64,000 bases of DNA from Sphingobium sp. 15-1 (GCF_013375535.1 NZ_JABXJG010000001.1:2232001-2296000); one strand, 5' to 3'. Counted from the first letter of the stretch, positions 18,473 through 27,832 are shown. Made by a program: numbers and translations. The notes: a model not told the origin generated them from the letters alone.

Positions 18473-19660
18473 ATGTCGGCGGGCATGAGCGCCCGCGATC
18501 CTCTTGGCCATCCCGTCTATCGGGACATGCCCACCACCATTTTCGAGAAAATGTCGGCCCGCGCCCGGGAAACCGGCGCGATCAATCTGGGGCAGGGCTT
18601 TCCCGATTCGCAGGGGCCGGAGGAGGTGCTGCGCGCCGCCGCCGATGCGCTGCTGACCCAGTCCAACCAATATCCACCCATGGCGGGGCTTGCCGAACTG
18701 CGGGAGGCGGTGGCGGCGCATTATGCGCGGCATCAGGGCATCGACCTTGCGCCGCAGGAGGTCATCGTCACCTCCGGCGCGACGGAGGCGATCGCCGCCA
18801 GCCTGCTCGCGCTGGTCCGGCCGGGCGATGAAGTGCTGGTGCTGGCCCCGCTTTACGACGCCTATCTGCCGCTGATCGAGCGGGCGGGCGGCGTGGCGCG
18901 GGTCCTGCGGCTCACCCCGCCCGACTGGCGCATCGGGCGCGCAGCGCTGGAGGCCGCCGTCACCGAAAACACCCGCTTCCTGTTGATGAACAATCCGGTG
19001 AACCCGACCGGCATCGCCCTGCGCGACGAGGAACTGGCGCTGCTGGCGGAATTTTGCGTGGAGCATGATCTGATCGCGATCTGCGACGAGGTGTGGGAGC
19101 ATGTCACCTTCGATGGCGCCGCGCACAAGCCGCTGATCGGCTTTCCCGGCATGCGGGACCGGACAGTGAAGATCGGGTCGGCGGGCAAGATCTTCTCGCT
19201 CACGGGCTGGAAGGTCGGCTGGATGTGCGCCGCGCCGCCCATCGCCACGCTGCTGGCGCGGGCGCATCAGTTCGTCACCTTCACCACCCCGCCTAACCTG
19301 CAATGGGCGGTGGCCGAGGGGCTGGCGAAGCCGGAGGGCTGGTTCGCCGCCATGCGCGAGGGTTATCAGGCGTCCCGCGACCGTCTGGCGGAGGGGCTGC
19401 GCGGGGCGGGCTATGCCGTGAATTCCAGCGCCGCCACCTGGTTCGTGACCGTCGACCTGCCCGCTTCGGGCATCGCCATGGATGACGTCACCTTCTGCGA
19501 GCGGATCATCGATGAGGCGGGGGTCGCGGCGATCCCGATTTCCGCCTTCTATCCCGCCGAGCCGGTGACGCACCTCGTCCGCCTCTGCTTTTCCAAGGCG
19601 GACGATGTTCTGGATCAGGCGGTGGCGCGATTGGCGGCGTTCCGTTCGTCCCTGGCCTGA
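18473..19660 (+). CDS. PLP-dependent class I/II aminotransferase
   Basis: A fold-type I aminotransferase of 395 residues. It shows INLGQGFPDSQGPEEV near residue 38, NNPVNPTG for substrate/PLP contact, DEVWEH with the PLP-binding Asp, and SAGKIFSLTGWKVGW with the Schiff-base lysine. These features match the YbdL/kynurenine-oxoglutarate aminotransferase and DapC-like group that acts on methionine, kynurenine or succinyl-diaminopimelate; the exact substrate cannot be assigned. ATGs at 18473 and 18485 are both possible and neither has a strong ribosome binding site. Its last 46 bases overlap the convergent membrane-protein gene. Confidence 0.88.
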   Translation: MSAGMSARDPLGHPVYRDMPTTIFEKMSARARETGAINLGQGFPDSQGPEEVLRAAADALLTQSNQYPPMAGLAELREAVAAHYARHQGIDLAPQEVIVTSGATEAIAASLLALVRPGDEVLVLAPLYDAYLPLIERAGGVARVLRLTPPDWRIGRAALEAAVTENTRFLLMNNPVNPTGIALRDEELALLAEFCVEHDLIAICDEVWEHVTFDGAAHKPLIGFPGMRDRTVKIGSAGKIFSLTGWKVGWMCAAPPIATLLARAHQFVTFTTPPNLQWAVAEGLAKPEGWFAAMREGYQASRDRLAEGLRGAGYAVNSSAATWFVTVDLPASGIAMDDVTFCERIIDEAGVAAIPISAFYPAEPVTHLVRLCFSKADDVLDQAVARLAAFRSSLA

Positions 19661-20124
19661 CCGCGCCGCAGCAGCGCGGCGCCGAGGACCAGCATGGCGA
19701 TCAGCAGCGCGCCCTGCGCGGCGAGCATGACGACGGGCTTCAGGGCGCTCAGCACCGCCACCTTCTGGAACGCCTGCACCACCAGCACGAACAGGTTGAG
19801 CCACAACGCCATGGTCGCGCCGATGGCATAGGCTGCCCGTGCCCAGCTTGCGCGGTCCAGCGCGAAGAGGGCGACGAAGGCCACCGCCAGAGCGACGATC
19901 GAGATCACCCCCACCCCGATCGCGGGCGTGAAGCCGTGAAAGGGGAAGAGGAAGCCGGTGAGGCTGGTGAGCAGCGTCGTCACCAGAAACACCGCTTGCG
20001 TGCGCGGCACCCACCAGCCCCGCGCCATGGCCGGGAGAGCGATGAGGCCGCTTGCGATGCCGATCAGACTGATACCGACATGCAGCGCGATGAACTGCGG
20101 CAGGGGGATGAGATCGAGGATCAT
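19615..20124 (-). CDS. Multi-pass membrane protein of unknown function
   Basis: A 169-residue protein with four or five hydrophobic segments (for example about 8-30, 40-60, 68-88, 95-125, 135-158) and hardly any soluble part. The start MILDLIPLPQFIALHVG at 20124 has AAGGAAG upstream. I recognise this type only as an uncharacterised integral membrane protein common in alphaproteobacteria. It is followed downstream by the convergent aminotransferase, whose 3' end it overlaps by 46 bases, and preceded by an SDR gene in the same orientation 84 bases away. Confidence 0.75.
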   Translation of the reverse strand: MILDLIPLPQFIALHVGISLIGIASGLIALPAMARGWWVPRTQAVFLVTTLLTSLTGFLFPFHGFTPAIGVGVISIVALAVAFVALFALDRASWARAAYAIGATMALWLNLFVLVVQAFQKVAVLSALKPVVMLAAQGALLIAMLVLGAALLRRGQARDERNAANRATA

Positions 20125-20208
20125 GACACGCTTCCTTGATGAAACCGTCACTTTCCTCCCCGTCATTCCCGCTTTGGCGGATATGACGGGGAGGAGAGGT
20201 GCGCCATA

Positions 20209-21003
20209 TTACTCCACCGCTTGCATCACCCCATAGCGGGGCGCCGCATGGGCGAGCGACAGATTGGGCCGCAGCGCCGCCCGGGCGGCCAGATAAGCGT
20301 CAAGCTGCGCATTGTCGGGCAGGGCGGGAATGGTGATCGGCTCGCCCATGTCGAAACCGGCGAGCGCGGCATCCACCATCTCGCCCGCTTCCATCACCAT
20401 GGACGGCGGAAAGTTGGCGAGTTGCTCATCGCTCCAGATCGCGGTCCGCGTGACTCCGGGCAGCACCGCCTGCACGCGCACGCCCTTGGACCCCAATTGC
20501 GCTTGGAGCGCTTCGGTGAAAGCCAGCACGAACGCCTTGGTCGCGGGATAGACGGCGCTGAAACTCTCCGGCATCAGCGCCGTGACCGAGGTGATGTTGA
20601 TGATCGCCCCCGCGCCCTTTTTCGCAAGGCGCGGCGCGATGGCGGAGGAGAGCCGCGTCACCGCCAGCACGTTGAGGTCGATCATGCCGGTCAGATAGGC
20701 GGGATCGGTGTCGAAGAAGCTGCTCTCGCCCGCGATCCCGGCATTGTTGACGAGGCCGGTGATGCTGTCGTCATCGCGCAACCGGGCTTCGATTCGGGCG
20801 AGGTCTTCCGGGTCCGCCAGATCGGCCGCCAGCACCTCGACATGGACGCCGGTTTGGGCGTGCAGTTGGTTGGCGAGATCGGCAAGCTTGTCCACGCGCC
20901 GGGCGACGAGGATCAGATTGGCGCCGCGCCGGGCTATCCGGTCGGCATAGATCGCGCCGATCCCGTCCGAGGCGCCGGTGATGAGGAATCTTTCCTGAGT
21001 CAT
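20209..21003 (-). CDS. SDR-family NAD(P)-dependent oxidoreductase
   Basis: A 264-residue classical SDR close to the DltE/YqjQ-like group. It has ITGASDGIG near residues 8-16, NNAG near 88, the catalytic Ser in NITSVTAL, and YPATKAF with Tyr and Lys. The C-terminal 35 residues extend past the Rossmann core. It lies 55 bases downstream of the frameshifted alpha/beta hydrolase in the same direction, and the two may be one transcript controlled by the divergent GlxA-type regulator. No substrate is predicted. Confidence 0.88.
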   Translation of the reverse strand: MTQERFLITGASDGIGAIYADRIARRGANLILVARRVDKLADLANQLHAQTGVHVEVLAADLADPEDLARIEARLRDDDSITGLVNNAGIAGESSFFDTDPAYLTGMIDLNVLAVTRLSSAIAPRLAKKGAGAIINITSVTALMPESFSAVYPATKAFVLAFTEALQAQLGSKGVRVQAVLPGVTRTAIWSDEQLANFPPSMVMEAGEMVDAALAGFDMGEPITIPALPDNAQLDAYLAARAALRPNLSLAHAAPRYGVMQAVE

Positions 21004-21058
21004 GGTTATTTCCTTGCAGTAAGCACAGCGTCGGGGGCGCGAAGTCCCCCTTCGCGGT

Positions 21059-21890
21059 TCAGCCGTTGATGAAATCCAGCAGGTCGGCGTTGAACCGATC
21101 CTGATGCGTCTGCGTCAGTCCATGATCCGCCCCTTCATACACCTTCAACACGGCGTGGGACACGATCTTGACGGTGGAGAGGGCCGACGCACCGATCGGC
21201 ACGATCTGGTCGTCGTCGCCGTGCAGAACGAGCGTCGGCACATCGACCTTCTTCAGATCGGCGGTAAAGTCGCTTTCCGAAAAGGCTCGGATGCTGTCGA
21301 GCTGCCCCTTCAGACCGCCCGCCATGCCCTGCCGCCAGAATTCCTCGCGCAGACCTTCGGAGACCGCCGCACCTTCCCGGTTATAGCCGTAGAAGGGGAT
21401 GGTGAGATCCCTGAAGAACTGGCTGCGATTGTCGAACGTGCCCTTGCGGATGCCGTCGAACACGTCGATCGGCAGGCCGCCGGGATTGGCTTCGGTCTTC
21501 AGCATCAGCGGCGGGACGGCGCCGATCAGCGCCAGCTTCGCCACGCGTCCGGTGCCGTGGCGGCCGACATAGCGGGTGACTTCGCCGCCGCCGGTCGAAT
21601 GGCCGACCAATATGACGTCATGCAGGTCCAGCGTCTCGATCAAATCGGCCAGATCGTCGGCATATTGGTCCATATTGTTATTGTCCCACACCTGGTCCGA
21701 ACGGCCGTGGCTGCGGCGGTCATGGGCGATGGCGCGAAAGCCCTGACTGGCGAAGAAGACGAGCTGCGCGTCCCAGGCATCGGCGCTCAGCGGCCAGCCA
21801 TGGGAGAAGAGGATCGGCTGGCCGTCGCGCGGCCCCCAAATCCTTATGGAAGATGCGGGTGCCGTCCTTGGTGGTGATGAAATGGCTCAT
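21059..21890 (-). pseudogene. Alpha/beta hydrolase (haloperoxidase-like), frameshifted
   Basis: The gene starts at 21890 ([19 protein letters not shown], with GGGAAG upstream), but the frame breaks at a run of five G on the coding strand (21833-21837). With four G the protein would continue [14 protein letters not shown] and join the long downstream frame, giving 276 residues, the usual size for non-haem chloroperoxidase-like hydrolases. The downstream part holds the nucleophile in GHSTGGGE, Asp in HGDDDQIVP and His in GADHGL, all intact. A one-base homopolymer error in the assembly is as likely as a true mutation. An internal start at 21691 would omit the oxyanion-hole region, so the gene is broken as written. 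Confidence 0.85.
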
Positions 21891-22015
21891 GATGACTTCC
21901 CTTCCGATGAAGGGCGCTTCCGACGCCCTGTGGTTGAAGAGATAGGGGAAGCGGCCCATGTTCGGCATTGGCGGACCCGACATTAAGCGGGCCAATTCCG
22001 ACATGAGGCAAGATG

Positions 22016-23005
22016 ATGGCTGAGATGACGCTCCCCAAGGCCGAGGTCGGGATAGTGCTGTATCCCGGTTGCCAGATGGCGATGGTCCATGGCTTGACCG
22101 ACCTGCTGACGATCGCCGGGCATTTCTCGGCCCAGCATGGCCGCCCGGTCGTGCGGGTCAGCCATTGGGAACGGGACGGGGAGCATGGCTTCACGCGCAG
22201 TCATGACACGCATGAGGCTGGTTTCCCGGGCGGCACGCCTGAAATCCTGGTGATTCCGGGCCGCCTGACCGGCCCGCCGGATGCGGAGGAATCAGCGCCC
22301 TATGCGCGCTGGCTGCTGGACCGCCATGCGCAGGGCGCGACGCTGGCGTCCAATTGCGGCGGCGCCTTCATGCTGGCGGCGACGGGGCTGCTCAGCGGAC
22401 GACCCGCCACGACGCACTGGATGTTCGCGGATCGCTTTCGCGAGCGCTTTCCCGATGTGCGGCTCGATTGCGACCGGATGGTGATCGACGATGGCGACAT
22501 CATCACGGCGGGCGGGCTGATGGCCTGGACCGATCTGGGCCTGCGGCTGGTCGACCGGCTGCTGGGGCCGACGGTGATGCTGGATACGGGCAAGTTCCTG
22601 CTGGTCGATCCGGCGGGCCGCGAGCAGCGCCATTATGCCCGCTTCGTGCCGCGCCTCACCCATGGCGACGAGCCGATATTGAAGGTCCAGCACTGGTTGC
22701 AGGCGCGGGAGGCCAAGGTGGTCAGCGTCGGAGAAATGGCCGGGCAAGTGGGCATGGAAGAACGCACCTTCCAGCGCCGTTTCAAAGCCGCGACCGGCAT
22801 GACCCCGATCGAATATGCCCAGCATCTGCGGATCGCCAAGGCACGCGAGCTTCTGGAATTCACCCGGCGCACGGTCGATCAGATCGCCTGGAGCGTCGGC
22901 TATGAGGACGCGGCCGCCTTTCGCAAGCTGTTCCACCGGCTGGTCGGCCTGTCGCCCGGCGATTATCGCCAGCGCTTCGCCGTGCCCCATGCGCAGGCGG
23001 CATGA
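22016..23005 (+). CDS. GlxA-family transcriptional regulator (DJ-1/PfpI plus AraC HTH)
   Basis: A 329-residue activator-type regulator. The N-terminal DJ-1/PfpI-like domain (about 8-190) has VGIVLYPGCQMAMVHGLTD and NCGGAFML with a cysteine at the nucleophile elbow; the C-terminal AraC domain (about 215-320) carries two helix-turn-helix units, the second in DQIAWSVGYEDAAAFRKLFHR. Of ATGs at 22013 and 22016 the second is better spaced from GAGG at 22005-22008. It is divergent from the frameshifted hydrolase and SDR, which it may control. The ligand is unknown. Confidence 0.9.
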   Translation: MAEMTLPKAEVGIVLYPGCQMAMVHGLTDLLTIAGHFSAQHGRPVVRVSHWERDGEHGFTRSHDTHEAGFPGGTPEILVIPGRLTGPPDAEESAPYARWLLDRHAQGATLASNCGGAFMLAATGLLSGRPATTHWMFADRFRERFPDVRLDCDRMVIDDGDIITAGGLMAWTDLGLRLVDRLLGPTVMLDTGKFLLVDPAGREQRHYARFVPRLTHGDEPILKVQHWLQAREAKVVSVGEMAGQVGMEERTFQRRFKAATGMTPIEYAQHLRIAKARELLEFTRRTVDQIAWSVGYEDAAAFRKLFHRLVGLSPGDYRQRFAVPHAQAA

Positions 23006-23067
23006 GGAGGCTTGCGGCAATGACGTCACGCCGCTAGGTTCACCTTTCGTTCCATAAAGGGGTATAT

Positions 23068-24501
23068 ATGGACAGCCTGGCCGTCATTCTTGTTGTTGTC
23101 GCACTGGTCGCGGGGCTGGGGATCGGCTGGCTGTTGCGGGGCAAGTCCGTGGCGCCTCTTGTGGCGGAAAAGGCCGATCTGGCGGGCAAGCTCGACATGG
23201 CGGCGGCCCAGCGCAATGCGGCGCTTCAGGAACTGGTGGTGGCGCAGGAGCGCGCGGCGCAGGCGGCGGATCTGGCGCAAAGGCTGGATGCGGAGCGGTC
23301 GGCGCGGGAACTGGTGGCGCGGGAGCTGGCGGCGCTGCGGTCCGACACGCAGGCGCGGGCGGAAGCCTTCGAGGCGCAGATCGCCGCGCTCAAGGACGCC
23401 AAGGAGCAGCTTTCGGCCCAGTTCAGCGAGATTGGCGGCAAGCTGCTGCATCAGGCGCAGAGCCATTTCCTCGAACGCGCCGACCAGCGCATGGCGCAGG
23501 CACATGAGAAGAGCGAAGCGCAGCTCAAGCAGTTGCTGCATCCGGTCAATGAAACGATCCAGCGCTACGACCAGAAGATCACGCAGATCGAGCAGCAGCG
23601 CACCGAGGCGTACGGTATATTGCGCGGCGAGATCGAATCGATGAAGACCGGGCAGGAGGCGGTGCGCGCCGAAGCGCAGCGGCTGGTCGATTCGCTGCGC
23701 CATGCCCCCAAGGCGCGCGGGCGGTGGGGCGAGCAGCAGTTGCGCAACGTCCTCGAAACCTGCGGCCTGTCCGAATATGTCGATTTCCATACCGAGGTCA
23801 GCGTGGAGGGCGAGGATGGCCGCCTGCGCCCCGACGCGATCCTGCGGGTGCCGGGCGGGCGGGCGCTGGTGATTGACGCCAAGGTGTCATTGAACGCCTA
23901 TCAGGACGCCTATGGGGCGGAGGGCGACGAGGAGAAGAAGCGTTTCCTGTCCGCCCATGCCGCCGCGATGCGCGCCCATGTCGAGACGCTGGGGCGGAAA
24001 AGCTATGCCGACCAGTTCGAGGACGCGCCCGACTATGTGATCATGTTCGTGCCGGGCGAACATTTCCTCTCCGCGGCGCTGGAGCATGATCCGCAGCTTT
24101 GGGACCATGCCTTCGGCAAACGCGTGCTGCTGGCCACGCCGACCAACCTCATTGCCATCGCCCGAACCGTGGCGGCGGTCTGGCGTCAGGAGAAGATGGC
24201 GGACGAGGCCAAGCGAATCGGCATGCTCGGTAAGGAACTTTATGAACGACTGGCGGCGGCGGCGGGCTCGCTCAAGAAGCTTGGCAACCGGCTCACTGGG
24301 GCGGTGGCGGATTATAACAGCTTCGTGGGAAGCTTCGAAGGCCGCGTGCTGGTGACGGGACGCAAGCTGCGCGACCTCAATATCGAAACCGGTGGCAAGG
24401 AACTGGAAGAACTGGAGCCGGTGGAGGCGCTGGTCCGGGAACCTGTGTCGGCGGAAGCCGTGCGGGCGTTGCCGGAGGCTCTGCCGAATGCGGCGGAATA
24501 G
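23068..24501 (+). CDS. rmuC: DNA recombination protein RmuC
   Basis: RmuC limits rearrangements at inverted repeats and has a PD-(D/E)XK-like nuclease fold. The 477-residue product has an N-terminal membrane anchor (about 4-24), a long Ala/Glu/Gln-rich coiled coil (about 30-210), then the RmuC domain with GRWGEQQLRNVLETCGLSEY, DAILRVPGGRALVIDAKV and YVIMFVPGEHFLSAAL. That is the full family architecture. It is preceded closely by the GlxA-type regulator in the same direction but has its own start region at 23030-23067. Confidence 0.95.
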   Translation: MDSLAVILVVVALVAGLGIGWLLRGKSVAPLVAEKADLAGKLDMAAAQRNAALQELVVAQERAAQAADLAQRLDAERSARELVARELAALRSDTQARAEAFEAQIAALKDAKEQLSAQFSEIGGKLLHQAQSHFLERADQRMAQAHEKSEAQLKQLLHPVNETIQRYDQKITQIEQQRTEAYGILRGEIESMKTGQEAVRAEAQRLVDSLRHAPKARGRWGEQQLRNVLETCGLSEYVDFHTEVSVEGEDGRLRPDAILRVPGGRALVIDAKVSLNAYQDAYGAEGDEEKKRFLSAHAAAMRAHVETLGRKSYADQFEDAPDYVIMFVPGEHFLSAALEHDPQLWDHAFGKRVLLATPTNLIAIARTVAAVWRQEKMADEAKRIGMLGKELYERLAAAAGSLKKLGNRLTGAVADYNSFVGSFEGRVLVTGRKLRDLNIETGGKELEELEPVEALVREPVSAEAVRALPEALPNAAE

Positions 24502-24655
24502 GCGTGTAGGACTCGGTGGGATATTAGGAGGCTAATTATATTGTTTGGCCGCTTTCCTGCTGTTTGCATCGGGCTATGGTGGGATGTTGGTCCATATGGC
24601 CTGCCTGGTAGCAGTATTCATCCACATAATCGCAAGATTCAAAGTCGGGAGATGG

Positions 24656-24675
24656 GTTCCCGCCTTCGCGGGAAC
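24656..24675. repeat. Short palindromic repeat GTTCCCGCC...GGAAC
   Basis: GTTCCCGCCTTCGCGGGAAC is an inverted repeat of the same type as the one read in frame at 10611-10630 in the prolyl oligopeptidase gene. Confidence 0.75.
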
Positions 24676-24724
24676 AACGGTGAAGGGTGGTAAAGAACAC
24701 GGATGTTGGCGCTCCAGGGTGAAC

Positions 24725-24810
24725 CGTGCTCCTGCGCAGGCAGGAGCCCAGTCCTGCCCTTAGTGGATCATCGCAGCGTCTGAACTGGATTCCTGCCTTC
24801 GCAGGAACAT
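24725..24810. repeat. Palindromic intergenic repeat, copy D (arms diverged)
   Basis: The left arm CGTGCTCCTGCGCAGGCAGG matches copies B, C and E exactly, whereas the right arm (GATTCCTGCCTTCGCAGGAAC) is the variant type seen in copy A, so this copy is a hybrid of the two arm types. Confidence 0.85.
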
Positions 24811-24942
24811 GATGCGTTTAATGGCAGGGGATGATCAAAACTAGCAGCGCCTATCGACAAAGCGGATTAACTTAGCTCGCTAAGCATCTATCCAGGTCAC
24901 GCGGGATTTGCTCCAAACCGCGCCAACTGGCATGAGCGAATC

Positions 24943-25572
24943 ATGAAACGCATCGGCCTTCTCGGCGGCTCCTTCAATCCGGCGCATGGCGGGCATCGGG
25001 CCATTTCCCGGTTCGCGATTCATGCGCTGAAGCTCGATGAGGTCTGGTGGCTGGTGTCTCCCGGCAATCCGCTGAAGCCCAAATCCGGCATGGCGCCCTT
25101 CCCCGCACGCCTCGCCCACGCGCAAAAAGTTGCGCGGCGCAACCCCATCCGCCCCACCGCGATCGAGGCGGAACTCCGCACCCGCTACACCATCGACACG
25201 CTCAAGGCGCTCCGGCGGCGCTATCCGCGGCATCGCTTTCTCTGGCTGATGGGCGCGGACAATCTCGCCCAATTCGGCCAGTGGAGGAACTGGCGCGGCA
25301 TAGCCCGGATAATGCCCATTGCCGTGATCGCCCGGCCCGGTTATGATGAGGCCGCCCGTGGCTCACCGGCCATGAGCTGGCTGCGGCGCTTCGTCCGGCC
25401 CGCACGCCAGAGTGCAGCATGGACGGATTGGAGACCGCCGGCGCTTGTGCTTCTGCGCTTTCGCCCTGATCCAAGATCGGCGACCCTGCTGCGGCAGGCA
25501 GACCCCCTCTGGCATCGCGAATATGAACAGAAACGCGTGCGCGACCCGCTCACGCGCCGGTTGATTGTCTAG
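24943..25572 (+). CDS. nadD: Nicotinate-nucleotide adenylyltransferase
   Basis: NadD adenylates nicotinate mononucleotide to deamido-NAD in NAD synthesis. The 209-residue product has the nucleotidyltransferase signature GGSFNPAHGGHR near residues 8-19 (the HxGH-type motif), WLVSPGNPLKP, FLWLMGADNLAQF, and a C-terminal DPRSATLLR that corresponds to the SxTxxR motif of the family. It heads nadD-rsfS-rlmH-envC, a conserved alphaproteobacterial gene order. Confidence 0.95.
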   Translation: MKRIGLLGGSFNPAHGGHRAISRFAIHALKLDEVWWLVSPGNPLKPKSGMAPFPARLAHAQKVARRNPIRPTAIEAELRTRYTIDTLKALRRRYPRHRFLWLMGADNLAQFGQWRNWRGIARIMPIAVIARPGYDEAARGSPAMSWLRRFVRPARQSAAWTDWRPPALVLLRFRPDPRSATLLRQADPLWHREYEQKRVRDPLTRRLIV

Positions 25573-25584
25573 AATGGAGCCCGT

Positions 25585-25989
25585 TTGACCAGACCGCATC
25601 CCGCCAACGACACGGCCCAAGCCAATATGGTTCCAGGGGCCGACAGCGTTGCCGCCCTGCACGACCTTGTCTTGAAGTCGCTTGACGACGACCAGGCGCA
25701 GGAAACCATTTCCATCCCCCTCGAAGGCAAGAGCAACATCGCTGATCATATGGTGATCGCGAGCGGGCGCTCGTCGCGTCAGGTCGCGTCGATGGCGCAG
25801 AAGCTGGCCGAACGGATCAAGCAGGCGACCGGGCGGTCCGCCCGCGTCGAGGGCCTGCCCGTGGCCGACTGGGTGCTGATCGACGCCGGCGACGTGATCG
25901 TCCACCTGTTCCGGCCGGAGGTGCGCAGCTTCTACAATCTGGAACGGATGTGGGGCTTCGTCGACGCGCCGGTGGCGGGAACCGCCTGA
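25585..25989 (+). CDS. rsfS: Ribosome silencing factor RsfS
   Basis: RsfS binds L14 on the 50S subunit and blocks subunit joining in starvation. The 134-residue product has the core ETISIPLEGKSNIADHMVIASGRSSRQV and the end WVLIDAGDVIVHLF then RSFYNLERMW, the RsfS signature. The start is probably TTG at 25585 with GGAG six to nine bases upstream; an ATG at 25627 would shorten the N-terminus by 14 residues without touching the domain. It is 12 bases after nadD and upstream of rlmH. Confidence 0.94.
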   Translation: MTRPHPANDTAQANMVPGADSVAALHDLVLKSLDDDQAQETISIPLEGKSNIADHMVIASGRSSRQVASMAQKLAERIKQATGRSARVEGLPVADWVLIDAGDVIVHLFRPEVRSFYNLERMWGFVDAPVAGTA

Positions 25990-26032
25990 CCCGCCCTTCG
26001 ACAAGCGCGCCATGAACCGTTAGGGGGAGCGC

Positions 26033-26470
26033 ATGCTCCTCCACATCATCGCGCGCGGAAAGATCGGGCGCTCGCCCGAGGCGGAACTGGTCGACCGCTA
26101 TGCCAAGCGGCTGACCATGCCGTTCAAGATCACTGAATTGCCCGAAGCTTCGGGCAGAAATGGGGGCGGCAAGCTGCCTCCCGCCCCGCAGGCTTGCGTG
26201 ACCGTGATGCTGGACGAGAAGGGCCGACAGCTCGGCTCGATGGAGTTCGCCAGGCGCATTGGGGACTGGCGAGATTCCGGCAAGCGCGAATGCCGCTTCC
26301 TGATCGGCGCCGCGGACGGCTTCGACGATATGGAGCGGGACAATGCCGATCTGCTGATCGCTTTCGGCGCCATGACCTGGCCGCACATGATGGCCCGCGC
26401 CATGCTGGCCGAGCAATTGTGGCGGGCTTGTTCGATATTGGCGGGGCATCCTTACCATCGCGAGGGGTAG
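26033..26470 (+). CDS. rlmH: 23S rRNA (pseudouridine1915-N3)-methyltransferase RlmH
   Basis: RlmH is a SPOUT methyltransferase that modifies pseudouridine 1915 in helix 69 of 23S rRNA. The 145-residue product has FLIGAADGF for the knotted SAM site and the C-terminal RAMLAEQLWRACSILAGHPY that is diagnostic. GGGGGAG precedes the ATG. It pairs with rsfS as in most bacteria, so both ribosome-acting genes are expressed together. Confidence 0.96.
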   Translation: MLLHIIARGKIGRSPEAELVDRYAKRLTMPFKITELPEASGRNGGGKLPPAPQACVTVMLDEKGRQLGSMEFARRIGDWRDSGKRECRFLIGAADGFDDMERDNADLLIAFGAMTWPHMMARAMLAEQLWRACSILAGHPYHREG

Positions 26471-26479
26471 CGTTGCAGC

Positions 26480-26507
26480 GGGACCAGTTGCTGCGAAGGC
26501 AGGAACA
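26480..26507. repeat. Half-copy remnant of the palindromic intergenic repeat
   Basis: GGGACCAGTTGCTGCGAAGGCAGGAACA-like sequence matches only one arm of the repeat family. It overlaps the region just before envC, and an ATG at its right end (26507) should not be taken as the envC start. Confidence 0.55.
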
Positions 26508-26596
26508 TGGAGGGATTGAGGTTCTTTCATTCCGCCGAAACACGGCTTAGTCAGGGACAGTCGGCGCCGAAGCTCGGAACCGGCCGGGGGCTTCAG

Positions 26597-27832
26597 GTGA
26601 AACGGACGGCGATCATCGCGACATTCCTCGCGGGCGCGGCGGCGCTGGCCGCTTCACGCCTGCCCGCCGCCGATGGCCAGGCGATCATCCTCCCCAGCAC
26701 TGGCGGCACCAGCCTGGCCGAAGAACAATCCGCGCTCAAGGCAGCGCGCCGCCAGTCGGAGGAGGCCCGCGACCGTTCCGAACGGCTGGAACGGCAGGCG
26801 GCGGCCGCCCGCGACGAGGCCGACCAGGCCCGCCGCCGCGCCGCCGCCATGGCCGCCCGCATCCAGCAGGCCGAAGCCGACATCCAGGCCGCCCAGGCCC
26901 GCATCGCCATCATCGCCCGGCTCCAGCGCGCGCAGGCCACCCGCCTCGCCGCCAAACAGGAGCCGGTCGTCCGCCTGACCGCCGCCTTGCAGATGATGGC
27001 GCAACGGCCGCTGGCGCTGGCGCTTGTCCAGCCCGGATCGATCAGCGACGCCATCCATATGCGCGCCGTGCTGGGCCAGGTGCTGCCCGTCATCCGCGAA
27101 CGCACCGCCGGGCTGCGCGCCGAGCTGGACCGCAGCCGCGCCTTGCGCGCAACGGCGGAGCAGGCGGCGGATTCGCTCGGCCAGAGCCAGCGCGACCTGA
27201 AGCAGCGGCAAGCCGCGCTCCAGACGCTGGAAGCGCAGAAGCGGCTCGCCGCGCAGGATTACCGGGCCAATGCCGATCTGGAGAGCGACCGCGCCCTGGC
27301 TTTGGGGGAGCGCGCCCGCGACATTGTCGACCTGATGGACAGGCTGGAGGAAGCGGGCGACCTGCGCGATCGGCTGGCCGTCCTGTCCGGCCCCGTTCCG
27401 CGCCCCGCCCGGCCGGAGCAGGCCCGCGCCGCCGCGCCGCAACGCGCGCGCGGTCCCAGCGCGCCACCGCCCTATCGCCTGCCGGTCGTCGGGCAATTGG
27501 TGACGGGCATGGGCGAGGTGTCCGAAAGCGGCGTCCGCTCGCGGGGGCTTACCATCGCCACCCGGCCGGAGGCTCTGGCGGTGGCGCCGACCGCGGGGCG
27601 CATCGTCTTTGCCGGGCCGTATCGCGGCTATGGGCAGATCGTGATCATCGACCATGGGGGGGGCTGGACGACGCTGATCACCGGCCTGCTTCGCCTCAAC
27701 GCGGCGGTGGGGGACAGCGTGCGGCAAGGCGATCCGATCGGCAATGCGGGACCCGGGCGGCCGAGCATCACCGTCGAATTGCGGCGCAACGGGCGGCCGG
27801 TCGACATCGTGCCGTTGGTGGGTCTGGGATGA
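26597..27832 (+). CDS. envC: EnvC-like murein hydrolase activator (degenerate M23 peptidase)
   Basis: EnvC-type proteins activate amidases during septal peptidoglycan splitting. From a GTG at 26597 the 411-residue product has a signal peptide (KRTAIIATFLAGAAALAAS), a long coiled coil (about 35-265, rich in Arg, Ala, Glu, Gln), and a C-terminal LytM/M23 domain (about 300-411). The zinc ligands of active M23 enzymes are missing: the HxH motif is replaced by ITVELRRNG and the first His site by RGLTIATR, as in EnvC. An ATG at 26507 would prepend 30 residues encoded partly by a repeat remnant, so I reject it. It follows rlmH as in relatives. Confidence 0.85.
   Translation: MKRTAIIATFLAGAAALAASRLPAADGQAIILPSTGGTSLAEEQSALKAARRQSEEARDRSERLERQAAAARDEADQARRRAAAMAARIQQAEADIQAAQARIAIIARLQRAQATRLAAKQEPVVRLTAALQMMAQRPLALALVQPGSISDAIHMRAVLGQVLPVIRERTAGLRAELDRSRALRATAEQAADSLGQSQRDLKQRQAALQTLEAQKRLAAQDYRANADLESDRALALGERARDIVDLMDRLEEAGDLRDRLAVLSGPVPRPARPEQARAAAPQRARGPSAPPPYRLPVVGQLVTGMGEVSESGVRSRGLTIATRPEALAVAPTAGRIVFAGPYRGYGQIVIIDHGGGWTTLITGLLRLNAAVGDSVRQGDPIGNAGPGRPSITVELRRNGRPVDIVPLVGLG

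Larger units (their letters stand above)
24502..24942. other. Repeat-bearing intergenic region between rmuC and nadD
   Basis: This 441-base gap contains two repeat units (24656-24675 and 24725-24810) and otherwise AT-richer sequence around 24830-24900 that may hold the nadD promoter. I find no ORF with a believable start or ribosome binding site on either strand. Confidence 0.6.

Noticed and set aside
26507..26597. Upstream ATG (26507) as the envC start
   Set aside because: It lies in a repeat remnant and would place about 30 unrelated residues before a good signal peptide.
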